Assembly: GCA_947475095.1 (NCBI GenBank)
Contig: CANJLG010000022.1
Coordinates: 1 to 40,558 of the forward strand
Source: Flavobacteriales bacterium
GTDB lineage: Bacteria > Bacteroidota > Bacteroidia > Flavobacteriales_D > Crocinitomicaceae
Reading direction: 5' to 3'
Length of the DNA: 40,558 bases
This document shows positions 8,403-16,459 of the stretch, piece after piece. Position numbers and translations under genes: made by a program. How positions within the stretch are numbered: the first letter of the stretch is position 1; the number at the start of each line of letters is the position of its first letter. The notes under the pieces were generated by a model. The model was not told where the DNA came from. It ran no database searches and was given only the letters and a program-made list of their open reading frames with translations.

Positions 8403-10219
8403 TATTTAAATTTTAATTCGATGTCTTCTATTGTTATTGTTTTTAATATCGGTAAACCAGCGTTTGTATATACGTGTTCTTTTAATTGAAATAATTCATT
8501 AACTAATGCAATGGCTTGCTCTTGCACTTGTACAGTGGCCAATCTTGCACTCGTTTTTGCGATAATGGCAACAACTTTATGAGCAATATCTCCTTTATCA
8601 ATAAGCGTATGCATTAATAATTCAAATAATTCACTTATGCAGGCATCAATCTGTTGTTCTTTTAAAAGGTCAGGTGCAGCAGTTAATTCAAGTTCATCAT
8701 CTCGTAATTCTCCCTTAAATCCAAGTTGCTCCAATAATGATTTATTTTCCTGCCATATAATTGCCTCTTGTTTGTTAAGGGATTTAAGGTAAGGAAAGAG
8801 TAACATTTGAGCGTTGATGGGAGACTTAATGAAAGTACTTATTAATTTCTCGTATTGTATTCGTTCAGTCGCTCGTTTTATATCTATCACCAAAACTCCT
8901 GATTTACAGTTTGTTAACAAGTAATTACCTCGAATTAGATAATGAGGAACATGAGAATATTCATCGTTTAGTTCAATCTGCTGCTGCTTAGCTTGCGCTG
9001 AGGTATTGATGGCATAAAAATTTTCCCAGTCGTTTTCTTGGGTACTTAGTTGTCCAAATCCTTGTTTTTCAATTCCTGATGAATTTCCTTGTTTCACCGA
9101 TGATTTTGGAAATGATTGAAAAGGATTAAAATTTGGATTAATGTCTATTTGAGGTTCAATTACGTCGTTTTTTCGGTACGAAGTGGGAATGTCAAAACTG
9201 GTTTCTATCTCAAAATCTAATGTCGGACTTATATTGTATTGGCCTAAGGCTTGTTTTATAGAACTAAGTATTATGGCATATATGAAGCGGTCTTCTTCAA
9301 ATTTTATTTCTGTTTTTGTTGGGTGGATATTTACATCAATTTTACTTGGATCAACATCCAAAAAAATGAAGTACGAGGGATAGGATTTCTCAGGAATTAA
9401 TCCTTCGAAAGATTTGTTAATGGCATGATTAAAATAGGCATCCTTAAAATAACGGTTATTCACAAACAGGTATTGCTCCCCTCTTGTTTTACGTGCCGAT
9501 TCGGGCTTCCCAATATAGCCTGATAGTTTGATAATATCACTTTCTGCTTCAATAGGCACTAATTTTTCATTGCTATTCTTCCCGAAAATATCAACTATTC
9601 TTTTACGCAATATACTTGGGTTCAATATGTAAATTTCTTGGTCGTTATGTATTAAATGAAATTTACATTCGGGGTGCGCCAACGAAATACGAATGAATTC
9701 ATCTTCGATATGTCCAAATTCAACATAGTCAGATTTAAGGAAGTTTCGTCGCGCAGGCACATTGAAAAATAGGTTCTTAATTTCAAAACTACTCCCTTTA
9801 CTGCATACAATTTCACCTTCTTTTTTTAGTTTGCTAGCTTCTATTTCAACCAAGTGCCCAATAGGATCATCTTCTGATTTAGTTTTTAACACTACTTGTG
9901 CGATCGATGCAATCGAAGCCAATGCTTCACCTCGAAATCCTTTGGTTTGTAATTTGAATAAATCGCCAACTTCGTTTATTTTGCTTGTAGCATGTCGTTC
10001 AAAGCAACGAATGCTATCCTCTTGATTCATTCCATTTCCATCGTCTATGATGTGAATGAGTGTTCGGCCGGCATCTTTAATTATTACTTTAATACTAGTA
10101 GCATTGGCATCAATAGCATTTTCCACCAATTCTTTTACAACGGATGCTGGCCGCTGGATTACTTCACCTGCAGCTATTTGATTAGCAATGTGATCTGGCA
10201 ATAATCGGATGATACTCAT
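8402..10219 (-). CDS. mutL: DNA mismatch repair protein MutL
   Basis: 605 aa. GHKL ATPase motifs are all present: KELVENAIDANAT with catalytic Glu30 and Asn34, DDGNGM (59-64), RHATSK (75-80) and GFRGEAL (94-100). MutL links MutS mismatch recognition to strand incision. The C-terminal dimerisation domain lacks the endonuclease signature: at 446-457 it reads DIKRATERIQYE instead of the DQHA(x)2E(x)4E form, and TNAGLP (585-590) replaces the zinc-binding CPHGRP. It is therefore predicted not to nick DNA itself, and no MutH is visible here. First gene of the operon running to 4416. Confidence 0.97.
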   Translation of the reverse strand: MSIIRLLPDHIANQIAAGEVIQRPASVVKELVENAIDANATSIKVIIKDAGRTLIHIIDDGNGMNQEDSIRCFERHATSKINEVGDLFKLQTKGFRGEALASIASIAQVVLKTKSEDDPIGHLVEIEASKLKKEGEIVCSKGSSFEIKNLFFNVPARRNFLKSDYVEFGHIEDEFIRISLAHPECKFHLIHNDQEIYILNPSILRKRIVDIFGKNSNEKLVPIEAESDIIKLSGYIGKPESARKTRGEQYLFVNNRYFKDAYFNHAINKSFEGLIPEKSYPSYFIFLDVDPSKIDVNIHPTKTEIKFEEDRFIYAIILSSIKQALGQYNISPTLDFEIETSFDIPTSYRKNDVIEPQIDINPNFNPFQSFPKSSVKQGNSSGIEKQGFGQLSTQENDWENFYAINTSAQAKQQQIELNDEYSHVPHYLIRGNYLLTNCKSGVLVIDIKRATERIQYEKLISTFIKSPINAQMLLFPYLKSLNKQEAIIWQENKSLLEQLGFKGELRDDELELTAAPDLLKEQQIDACISELFELLMHTLIDKGDIAHKVVAIIAKTSARLATVQVQEQAIALVNELFQLKEHVYTNAGLPILKTITIEDIELKFK

Positions 10220-10334
10220 GGATTTTGTTGCATTATTTTATTTCCTGAAAAAGAGATAAGTCGCTCTTTGCAGAAATATTGAGTATCGAATTTTGAGAAG
10301 TATTGGTATTGTGTTGTCGTTGCCATAAGCGTAT

Positions 10335-10371
10335 AAACAAAAATAAGGATTATCTGCGAAAATAATCCTTA
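10335..10371 (-). terminator. Rho-independent terminator of the sigma/anti-sigma operon
   Basis: Perfect 10-bp stem TAAGGATTAT (10344-10353) / ATAATCCTTA (10362-10371) with an 8-nt loop. On the minus strand it is followed by TTTTTGTTT, and it lies about 20 nt beyond the stop of the anti-sigma-like gene. The remaining part of the 10220-10392 gap shows nothing else I can name. Confidence 0.8.
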
Positions 10372-10392
10372 CTTAAGAAATCTTATTGTCTT

Positions 10393-11655
10393 TTACAACC
10401 GAACTATCGTTCCTTTATATTCTTGCTTTTCTTTTTGCTCAGGATTTGTAATGATAACTTTCCAAATATATGCCTTATTTGGAGCTACCATTTTACCATT
10501 GCGTTTGTCATTACCATCCCAGGCATTGCTTGCATCGTTAGATGAGAATACGATACCGCCGTCAGATGGATCGATAATGATCATAGAAAATGGTGTGTTT
10601 CTTATTAGAAGGGCATATGGCATAAATGTGCTTTTTCTAAGATCATTTGAAAAAGGATCGAAAGCATTTACTGCTAATAAATTGTAATCATTTTCGATGG
10701 AGATTGTTTTCGAAATTGTTGTTTTACATCCTAAATCATTACTAGCACATATTTTTATTTGGTTGCTTCCTTTTTGAAATAAATATACTTCAAGATCTTT
10801 TTTATTAGTTGTTTGAACCTCTTTATTGTTTACGAAAAGGGTAAAGACTATTTCGGAATTTTTAATGCTCAACGGAAGCGTAGGTAGGCCATTTAAATAA
10901 TTTAAATCTTCTGTCATTAGTTCTATTACCGGGGATTCACTCACCAATTGGTTGGCTTGCTCATTGAAGCTGCCTTCAGATGACATTGTACCAATACGAT
11001 AGTAGCCTTTTTCTTCGATAGTAACATAAGTTACACTTTTCGCAGGTAGAATTAATTGTTGCTTGCTCGGTTTAACAAGAACTAAATCAGTAGCGTTTAT
11101 ATTTGACAGTGCCTTTTGATCTCCAATGCAATTGAAGGCTAGTGCAGGATAAACGATGCTTGAATTTACTGCTACATCATTTTCATGTTTTTGCTCTGGT
11201 TCTATTTGTTCGTCTGTGCTAATAATTTCTTCCTTGTGAATCTCATCTACATTTAAATTTTCATTTTCATGGAAGTCTGAATTAATCGTTGGAATTTCAA
11301 CAACTTCTCCGAATGTACAAATGGGTAAAGGTTGCTTTTTATCCTTCTGAATAGTTATGACTTGTTTTTTAGTCGCTTTGTCAATTTTAGTAGGCTCTTT
11401 CTTTTGTGAAGTATTTTTAACAATTTCCTTGTTTTTTGTATTGGGAGTTTCTTTAGAGTTGTTCCAAAGTAGTAGTGATGTAATGGAAATTAATAGTAAA
11501 GACCCTAAAACCCATCGCCATAATTTAACGGGGCTTTGTGCTGGGATGTTTTTATTTAATTTGTTATTTAAACTTTCCCACGCAGACGCATCGTAGGGCA
11601 ATTCGTGCCCATCAAGTGCCTGTTTGAAAAGTTCTTCTATATTTTTATTTGTCAT
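10393..11655 (-). CDS. Anti-sigma-like membrane protein with PKD-like and T9SS type-B-tail-like (CHU_C) domains
   Basis: 420 aa, no signal peptide. Residues 1-45 are a short cytosolic segment, 46-64 a single membrane helix (WRWVLGSLLLISITSLLLW), followed by a Lys/Glu-rich linker (65-165). Residues about 266-321 look PKD-like (ICASNDLGCKTTISKTISI). Residues 328-420 match the gliding-motility C-terminal (CHU_C, T9SS type B) pattern: VNAFDPFSND, NAWDGNDKRNGK, YIWKV and a final YKGTIVRL. It overlaps the upstream ECF sigma gene by 4 nt, which with the topology suggests an anti-sigma factor. This role is inferred; no ASD/zinc motif is seen. Confidence 0.75.
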   Translation of the reverse strand: MTNKNIEELFKQALDGHELPYDASAWESLNNKLNKNIPAQSPVKLWRWVLGSLLLISITSLLLWNNSKETPNTKNKEIVKNTSQKKEPTKIDKATKKQVITIQKDKKQPLPICTFGEVVEIPTINSDFHENENLNVDEIHKEEIISTDEQIEPEQKHENDVAVNSSIVYPALAFNCIGDQKALSNINATDLVLVKPSKQQLILPAKSVTYVTIEEKGYYRIGTMSSEGSFNEQANQLVSESPVIELMTEDLNYLNGLPTLPLSIKNSEIVFTLFVNNKEVQTTNKKDLEVYLFQKGSNQIKICASNDLGCKTTISKTISIENDYNLLAVNAFDPFSNDLRKSTFMPYALLIRNTPFSMIIIDPSDGGIVFSSNDASNAWDGNDKRNGKMVAPNKAYIWKVIITNPEQKEKQEYKGTIVRL

Positions 11656-12224
11656 TCTTTAATTTTTGAAAATTTAATACTTAATCTATTCTGTAAATTC
11701 ATTTTTGCCTTTGATAAATTGGATTTTGATGTTCCTTCACTTATACCTAATATTTCACTTATTTCTTTATGAGTGTATTCTTCAAATACATATAAATTGA
11801 AAACGGTTCGATAGGCAGGAGATAATTTTTCAATTTCGGCCATGGCAACTTGCGCTTTCAATTCTATATAAATTTCATTTTCTTTCTTTTCTAATTCATT
11901 TTCAGCTAACTGCTTAAAATCATTATCGTTGTCAGTGAGAAAAGGATTTTTTTTTGCTTTTCGTATAGCGTCTATGGCAGTGTTCGAAATAATTCGCCTT
12001 AGCCAGCCGTCTATAGAGCCGCGGAAATCAAAGTGTTCCAATTTTTCAAAGATCTTTATAAATCCATCTTGAAGAACTTCTTGTGCACTATCTCGATCAC
12101 TTATGTATCGTAAACACACCGACATCATTTTTCCATAATACATCTTGAAAAAAGCTTCCTGAGACCGTCGGTCTTTTTGAAGGCAACCTTCTACAATTTG
12201 TTTTATTTTATCAATGTTGTCCAA
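11652..12224 (-). CDS. ECF RNA polymerase sigma factor
   Basis: 190 aa sigma-70 family ECF protein. Region 2 covers about residues 22-95, including SAQEVLQDGFIKIFEKL and FRGSIDGWLRRIISNTAIDAI. Region 4 covers about 130-180 with AYRTVFNLYVFEEYTHKEIS and the recognition helix ISEGTSKSNLSKAK. It directs polymerase to a small envelope-related regulon. Its stop overlaps the start of the membrane protein gene by 4 nt, so the two are co-translated. A candidate self-recognised promoter lies just upstream. Confidence 0.93.
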   Translation of the reverse strand: MDNIDKIKQIVEGCLQKDRRSQEAFFKMYYGKMMSVCLRYISDRDSAQEVLQDGFIKIFEKLEHFDFRGSIDGWLRRIISNTAIDAIRKAKKNPFLTDNDNDFKQLAENELEKKENEIYIELKAQVAMAEIEKLSPAYRTVFNLYVFEEYTHKEISEILGISEGTSKSNLSKAKMNLQNRLSIKFSKIKE

Positions 12225-12238
12225 AGTTTTTCGTTTTC

Positions 12239-12266
12239 AAAACGCATTGTTGAGCGTAGGGTTGCC
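12239..12266 (-). promoter_or_regulatory. Candidate ECF-type autoregulatory promoter
   Basis: On the minus strand GGCAACCC (12266-12259) is followed by CGTTTT starting at 12244. The distance between AAC and CGT is 16 nt, the usual arrangement of ECF -35 (AAC) and -10 (CGT) elements. The CGTTTT is also half of a palindrome, CGTTTT-C-AAAACG (12232-12244). The predicted start site is about 10 nt before the sigma ATG at 12224. Confidence 0.45.
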
Positions 12267-12364
12267 TTCTTAAATATTTAATGCTGAAAAAGATTTTCAA
12301 ATTAAAGTAAATATCGACAAATGTATTAATTTCGTAAACATTAAATATAAAACAAATTTTAAAA

Positions 12365-13303
12365 ATGAAAGTAACTGTTGTAGGAGCAGGTAATGTAGGC
12401 GCAACTTGTGCTGATGTGCTTGCTTATCGTGAAATTGCCAATGAGATTGTATTATTGGATATAAAAGAAGGATTTGCCGAGGGAAAAGCCCTAGATATTT
12501 GGCAAACATCTCCAGTAAATCAATACGACTCAAAGGTCATTGGATCAACCAATGACTATTCAAAAACAAAGGATTCAGATGTAGTTGTCATTACTTCTGG
12601 TTTGCCAAGAAAGCCTGGCATGTCAAGAGATGACTTAATTGCCACGAATGCAGGAATAGTTAAAACCGTAACAGAGAACATTGTTAAATTTTCACCAAAT
12701 GCTATCATAATTGTCGTTTCTAATCCATTAGACGTCATGACGTACTGCGCTTTTTTACATGCTAAAATAAATCCGAATAAGGTTTTTGGTATGGCTGGAG
12801 TATTAGACACTGCACGTTATCGCGCTTTCTTAGCGACTGAATTAAATGTTTCTCCAAAAGATATTCAAGCAGTTTTGATGGGTGGACATGGTGATACCAT
12901 GGTTCCTCTTCCTCGTTATACTACTGTAGCGGGTATTCCAGTTACCGAGTTAATTGAAGAAAATACCTTAAACGAGATAATTGAACGCACCAAGTTTGGC
13001 GGTGGAGAAATTGTAAAGTTGCTAGGTACTTCTGCTTGGTACGCTCCAGGAGCTGCTGCAGCGCAAATGGTAGAGGCAATTGTTCGCGATCAACGTAGGA
13101 TTTTCCCTGTTTGCGCATGGCTTCAAGGTGAATATGGTTTGAGCAATATTTATTTAGGAGTTCCGGTTATTTTAGGTAAAAATGGGATTGAAAAAATTAT
13201 CGAGTTAGATTTAAATGACGCGGAGAAAACATTACTTGCAGAATCTGCTGAGGCAGTTAAAAGCGTAATGGATGTTTTGGATAATATGAATGCTAGCGCA
13301 TAA
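12365..13303 (+). CDS. mdh: Malate dehydrogenase (LDH-like type)
   Basis: 312 aa NAD-dependent malate dehydrogenase of the TCA cycle. Seen: Rossmann GAGNVG (7-12), Asp32 that favours NAD over NADP, Arg82 (LPRKPGMSR; the substrate-specificity residue that selects oxaloacetate over pyruvate) and Arg88, Asn120 in VSNPLD, Arg151, and the catalytic His175 in GGHGDTMVP. Length is typical. It is a single-gene unit: its own upstream region shared divergently with the ECF sigma gene and a strong terminator downstream. TAATTTCG at 12327-12334 is a possible but imperfect -7 element. Confidence 0.97.
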   Translation: MKVTVVGAGNVGATCADVLAYREIANEIVLLDIKEGFAEGKALDIWQTSPVNQYDSKVIGSTNDYSKTKDSDVVVITSGLPRKPGMSRDDLIATNAGIVKTVTENIVKFSPNAIIIVVSNPLDVMTYCAFLHAKINPNKVFGMAGVLDTARYRAFLATELNVSPKDIQAVLMGGHGDTMVPLPRYTTVAGIPVTELIEENTLNEIIERTKFGGGEIVKLLGTSAWYAPGAAAAQMVEAIVRDQRRIFPVCAWLQGEYGLSNIYLGVPVILGKNGIEKIIELDLNDAEKTLLAESAEAVKSVMDVLDNMNASA

Positions 13304-13324
13304 AATAAATTAATTCCTACCCTT

Positions 13325-13354
13325 AAAGCGCTTTTTAAGCGCTTTTTTTTTTTT
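13325..13354 (+). terminator. Rho-independent terminator of mdh
   Basis: Stem AAAGCGCTT / AAGCGCTTT with a 3-nt loop (13325-13345), followed by an uninterrupted T run to about 13354. The T run points to the plus strand only, so it does not obviously serve the convergent lipoprotein gene. Confidence 0.92.
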
Positions 13355-14738
13355 AATTTAATTCAATCGCGCCAATGTCAGGTGGATTATTTCGTGGCGA
13401 ACCCAAAATGTCATTAGTTACTGAGCTTACTACACCATTTCCATTTAATGTTGAATTTGAAGTAAATAAAAAGTCTCCTTGAGCCGTATCTTCAAATAGT
13501 GGATTATCATTCCATAATGTATTTTGGTAAAATGTATCTTGAAATATTATTTCGGAACGAATTAAGCAATTCTTAAAATCAAAATTCAGGCTTACCCCAT
13601 TCATTTGGATGGTGTCAATAGCCAATTCACTGTTTAAATTTCCTGAAATAATACAATTATAAAATTTCCCTTCATTAATGGAGCCTACGTTGGTTACGCC
13701 ATTGGTGTAATCGTTGTAAAAATTACTAATTCCTACTGCTGGCGATTGAGAATTGCCATATCCTACTAAATTACAATGATTGAAATTAACATCGCCGCCT
13801 TCCAATATAATCAATGCATGTGTTCCACATTTTGAGACGATGCAATTTTCAGCTTTTACTTTACCTCCAGAATAGATAAAAATACCGTAACGGGAATGAT
13901 TGAATATTTTACTATTGGTAAGGGTAAGGGTATAATTTGGATTGGAAGCATCATTGGAATAAACATGGATGCCGCTAGTACCATTTTTTATGATAGCATA
14001 ATCAATCGTTGATTCCTTTGCTTCATGGAAGTAAATGCCATAATATTGACCTTCGACATCTTGATACATTTGCTCGAGTCGATCTCCTTTAAAAACCACT
14101 TCATTGCCCAAAGTGCCTTCAACATGCAAGCTTGATTTATATACATATAGGAGTGCGTTTTTATGCAAATGAATTTGTGTTCCTGCTGGAATGGTTAATG
14201 ACTTTGAAGAATCAACAGCGGCATAACCATAAATGACATGCGGCTTATCATTGGGCCAGACTCCCTCGTTTAGGTCTTTGTAATGGAAGTAGGCATCTTG
14301 CCCCCAGACGGCTAATTTTATATATTGATCGACGCCATTTGTTCGAAAACGAATCGAATCTTCAATAATTAATGGTAAGGTTTGACCATTAGTATTTAGA
14401 GTTACTTCTACAAATGCAAAAAGGCTATCTCTTGCTAATAGCTTTGTATCTTTAATCATGTCAAGCGCTATTCCATCAATGTTCATTCTAAAGAATGAGT
14501 TGGCTCCGCCCATCAATTCAATTTCTTCTATTATTACGCTTTTATTATCGTTGTTGTAAATTTTAAATTGTTGAGTGGTAGAGCCAATTGTTGTAAAGAC
14601 AGTATCAAATACCAAGGTGTCAACTGAAAAACTCAGGTGCTTTTTTGAAAACGAATTATTTTTCCCACAACTTGTAGTAAGGGATAGTAATCCGAATAGG
14701 AAACTAAAAAGAATGAAACAGAATATTTGTTTTTTCAT
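13353..14738 (-). CDS. Right-handed beta-helix lipoprotein
   Basis: 461 aa. Signal peptide with lipobox LTTSC, so Cys24 is the likely lipidated residue and the protein is membrane-anchored. Residues about 35-150 resemble an immunoglobulin-like (ASH/DUF1573-like) domain (TTQQFKIYNNDNKSVIIEEI). Residues about 170-440 contain parallel beta-helix repeats (SGIHVYSNDASNP, SRYGIFIYSGGKVKAENCIV, HALIILEGGDVNFNHCNLV). The end, PPDIGAIELN, is the PDxGAxE closure common in this family. Such proteins bind or cleave surface polysaccharide, but no catalytic triad is assignable. Its last bases overlap the T run of the mdh terminator. Confidence 0.85.
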   Translation of the reverse strand: MKKQIFCFILFSFLFGLLSLTTSCGKNNSFSKKHLSFSVDTLVFDTVFTTIGSTTQQFKIYNNDNKSVIIEEIELMGGANSFFRMNIDGIALDMIKDTKLLARDSLFAFVEVTLNTNGQTLPLIIEDSIRFRTNGVDQYIKLAVWGQDAYFHYKDLNEGVWPNDKPHVIYGYAAVDSSKSLTIPAGTQIHLHKNALLYVYKSSLHVEGTLGNEVVFKGDRLEQMYQDVEGQYYGIYFHEAKESTIDYAIIKNGTSGIHVYSNDASNPNYTLTLTNSKIFNHSRYGIFIYSGGKVKAENCIVSKCGTHALIILEGGDVNFNHCNLVGYGNSQSPAVGISNFYNDYTNGVTNVGSINEGKFYNCIISGNLNSELAIDTIQMNGVSLNFDFKNCLIRSEIIFQDTFYQNTLWNDNPLFEDTAQGDFLFTSNSTLNGNGVVSSVTNDILGSPRNNPPDIGAIELN

Positions 14739-14984
14739 GGGTTTTCAACGGGTAAATCTACATATTATTAGTGTTTTAATAAACAATTCGTTTTTCTTTT
14801 TCTTGACCAATTTTCAATCTATAATAAATAAATACCTTTATTGTTTAGTTCTAATAAGTGTTGTCAGAGAAAAAAAAATGTACGAAAATCCATATGAATT
14901 ATTGGATTGCTGTAGATTACTATAGATGTGGCTAGTGCTCTTAGTCAGTAAGTAAAGCGCTTAGATTATGAAAATCAACGCCAT

Positions 14985-15185
14985 GTTCGTTTTTTCTTCG
15001 TCTCGATTGGCAAAGAGAGGGTAAAGAAAATTTCGAGGCGTAAGCGATACCGAAAAGCGCTTGTCGTTTGATAAGCTTTGCTTATCACTCTTTTCGTGTA
15101 TCGGTCGATGAAAAATTTTAGCCGAACGTCTTCAATTGAGACTTGATTTTTTCGTTCTTTTGTATCAAGACAAAAGGACAAAGAA
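14985..15185. repeat. Nested palindromic element, probable interspersed repeat
   Basis: Several inverted repeats share a centre near 15078 or lie beside it. Innermost: TGATAAGC (15069-15076) / GCTTATCA (15080-15087). Next: CGATACCGAAAAG (about 15045-15057) / CTTTTCGTGTATCG (about 15090-15103). Outer: GTCTCGATTG (15000-15009) / CAATTGAGAC (15133-15142). A side hairpin CTTTTGT (15157-15163) / ACAAAAG (15170-15176) follows. Similar CTTTTGT-ATCAAG-ACAAAAG stretches recur, as I recall, in many Bacteroidota intergenic regions, but only one copy is present here. Confidence 0.6.
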
Positions 15186-15191
15186 AAGAAA

Positions 15192-15209
15192 GTCCGATTT
15201 TTATCGGAC
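15192..15209. repeat. Perfect 7-bp hairpin
   Basis: GTCCGAT (15192-15198) and ATCGGAC (15203-15209) around a 4-nt T loop. No clear T tract follows directly, so it is not called a terminator. Confidence 0.6.
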
Positions 15210-15279
15210 AGTAGTGATTTTTAATTATACATTAGATTGAACCTTCCTGCTTTAAGGTTGTAATTGAAAAAAAAAAAAC

Positions 15280-16458
15280 ATGAAAACTATATTTTTTTAT
15301 ATTGCGTTTTTTCAAGTTGCGATCTTATTTTCACAACCTCCGGAAGAAAATAAGGTAATAAATACATTATTCAATACTAATACAGCAAATCCAATAATAG
15401 TAATGGATTCCATTCAAATTGAAAATTTGAATGAGGTAGAAATAATTAGCACGAAAAAATCAAGTAAAAACAAGGAGGATATCTCCAATTCAAAGCAGGA
15501 ATTTAAATCTATTAGTACTACTTCCGATAAATTTATTCAGAAAAAGAAAGTTGCTTCTAATCAGTCAAGATCTCGATCTGCCGATGCTCCTTTACAAGAA
15601 AAAATGGATGAAGATGTTTCTCTCTTAAAACTCGAGTCACCTAATTCGTTCGAATATTACCTGTTTTATTATATGTCTGGGAATTATAATGTTGATAGGG
15701 AAAAAGAATTGAAATTAGCAGAAGCAATGAAGCCTTTAGATCCCGACATTCTAACGCAATGTTTAGCAAATGCAATCGTAAAAGAGGATAAAACTTCCGC
15801 ATTAGCCTATCTAAAAAAAATAAAAGAAAATAAATTACTATCGAATGAATCAATCTCATACGCTGCCGACTTACTTGAATCTAGCACTGATAATCAGGCA
15901 TTAATTACCCATGGATTTCTAGATTCCTACGGTGTGGCTTACCAACAAATTGTTCAGGGCATTCATCCAGAAATTAAACTTATTTCACTCGATCTATTAC
16001 AAAGTGAAACTTATCGGAATGGATTAGCTCAAGCAGGATATATATTGCCAAGTGAAACGGCAATCAATACCGATTATCTATCTTCTTTTTGTTCATTGAA
16101 TAATGATAAAAAACTAGCGTTGTCAATGACAATTCCTAAAGATTATTTGCTTCCGATACAATCGTTTTTATTTCCAGTTGGTTTGGTTTTTGAATACCGC
16201 CAGGACAATTCAATTAGCGAGACTTCTTTGGTCGCTCGAAATGAGCAATTATGGAATACTTCTTTAGAAAAACAAAACCTTTATCAATATAAATCCATAG
16301 AAAGCAATAATTTATCATCTAATTATTTACCCATGTTACTTTTTTTGAAATCATCGTATTTGCTGAGTAATGAAGCAGATAAATTAATACATATAGATAA
16401 GGAAATAGGCACTATTGCTGAAAAGTCTGGAAAAGTTAGCTTTATCAAGAAACATTAA
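15280..16458 (+). CDS. Exported protein of unknown function, first gene of the second ECF module
   Basis: 392 aa. A signal peptide (residues about 1-19, MKTIFFYIAFFQVAILFSQ) points to export. Residues 40-110 are polar and rich in Ser and Lys, then an alpha-helical region follows (about 120-200, with ALAYLKKIKENKLL and SISYAADLLESS), suggestive of helical repeats. I do not recognise a family. The gene ends 1 nt before the sigma factor start, so it is probably co-expressed with it and may be an envelope sensor or a structural partner. It contains no T9SS tail, lipobox or membrane helix other than the signal. Confidence 0.8.
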   Translation: MKTIFFYIAFFQVAILFSQPPEENKVINTLFNTNTANPIIVMDSIQIENLNEVEIISTKKSSKNKEDISNSKQEFKSISTTSDKFIQKKKVASNQSRSRSADAPLQEKMDEDVSLLKLESPNSFEYYLFYYMSGNYNVDREKELKLAEAMKPLDPDILTQCLANAIVKEDKTSALAYLKKIKENKLLSNESISYAADLLESSTDNQALITHGFLDSYGVAYQQIVQGIHPEIKLISLDLLQSETYRNGLAQAGYILPSETAINTDYLSSFCSLNNDKKLALSMTIPKDYLLPIQSFLFPVGLVFEYRQDNSISETSLVARNEQLWNTSLEKQNLYQYKSIESNNLSSNYLPMLLFLKSSYLLSNEADKLIHIDKEIGTIAEKSGKVSFIKKH

Positions 16459-16459
16459 T

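Larger units (their letters stand above)
14739..15279. other. Non-coding region with nested inverted repeats
   Basis: About 540 nt without a convincing gene. The first 200 nt are AT-rich and show nothing I can name. From about 14985 a strongly structured element begins (annotated separately). Downstream are a hairpin at 15192-15209 and a weaker one, AACCTT/AAGGTT, at 15240-15259, then a poly-A run just before the ATG at 15280. A 68-codon minus-strand reading frame at 14975-15181 lies entirely inside the repeat and is not believed. Confidence 0.7.

Noticed and set aside
14575-14925. 116-codon plus-strand frame across the lipoprotein start
   Set aside because: It is antisense to the signal-peptide region of the lipoprotein gene, and its remainder is AT-rich low-complexity sequence.
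14975-15181. 68-codon minus-strand reading frame
   Set aside because: It lies wholly inside the nested inverted-repeat element, has a Lys/Arg-rich repeat-like composition and no recognisable domain.
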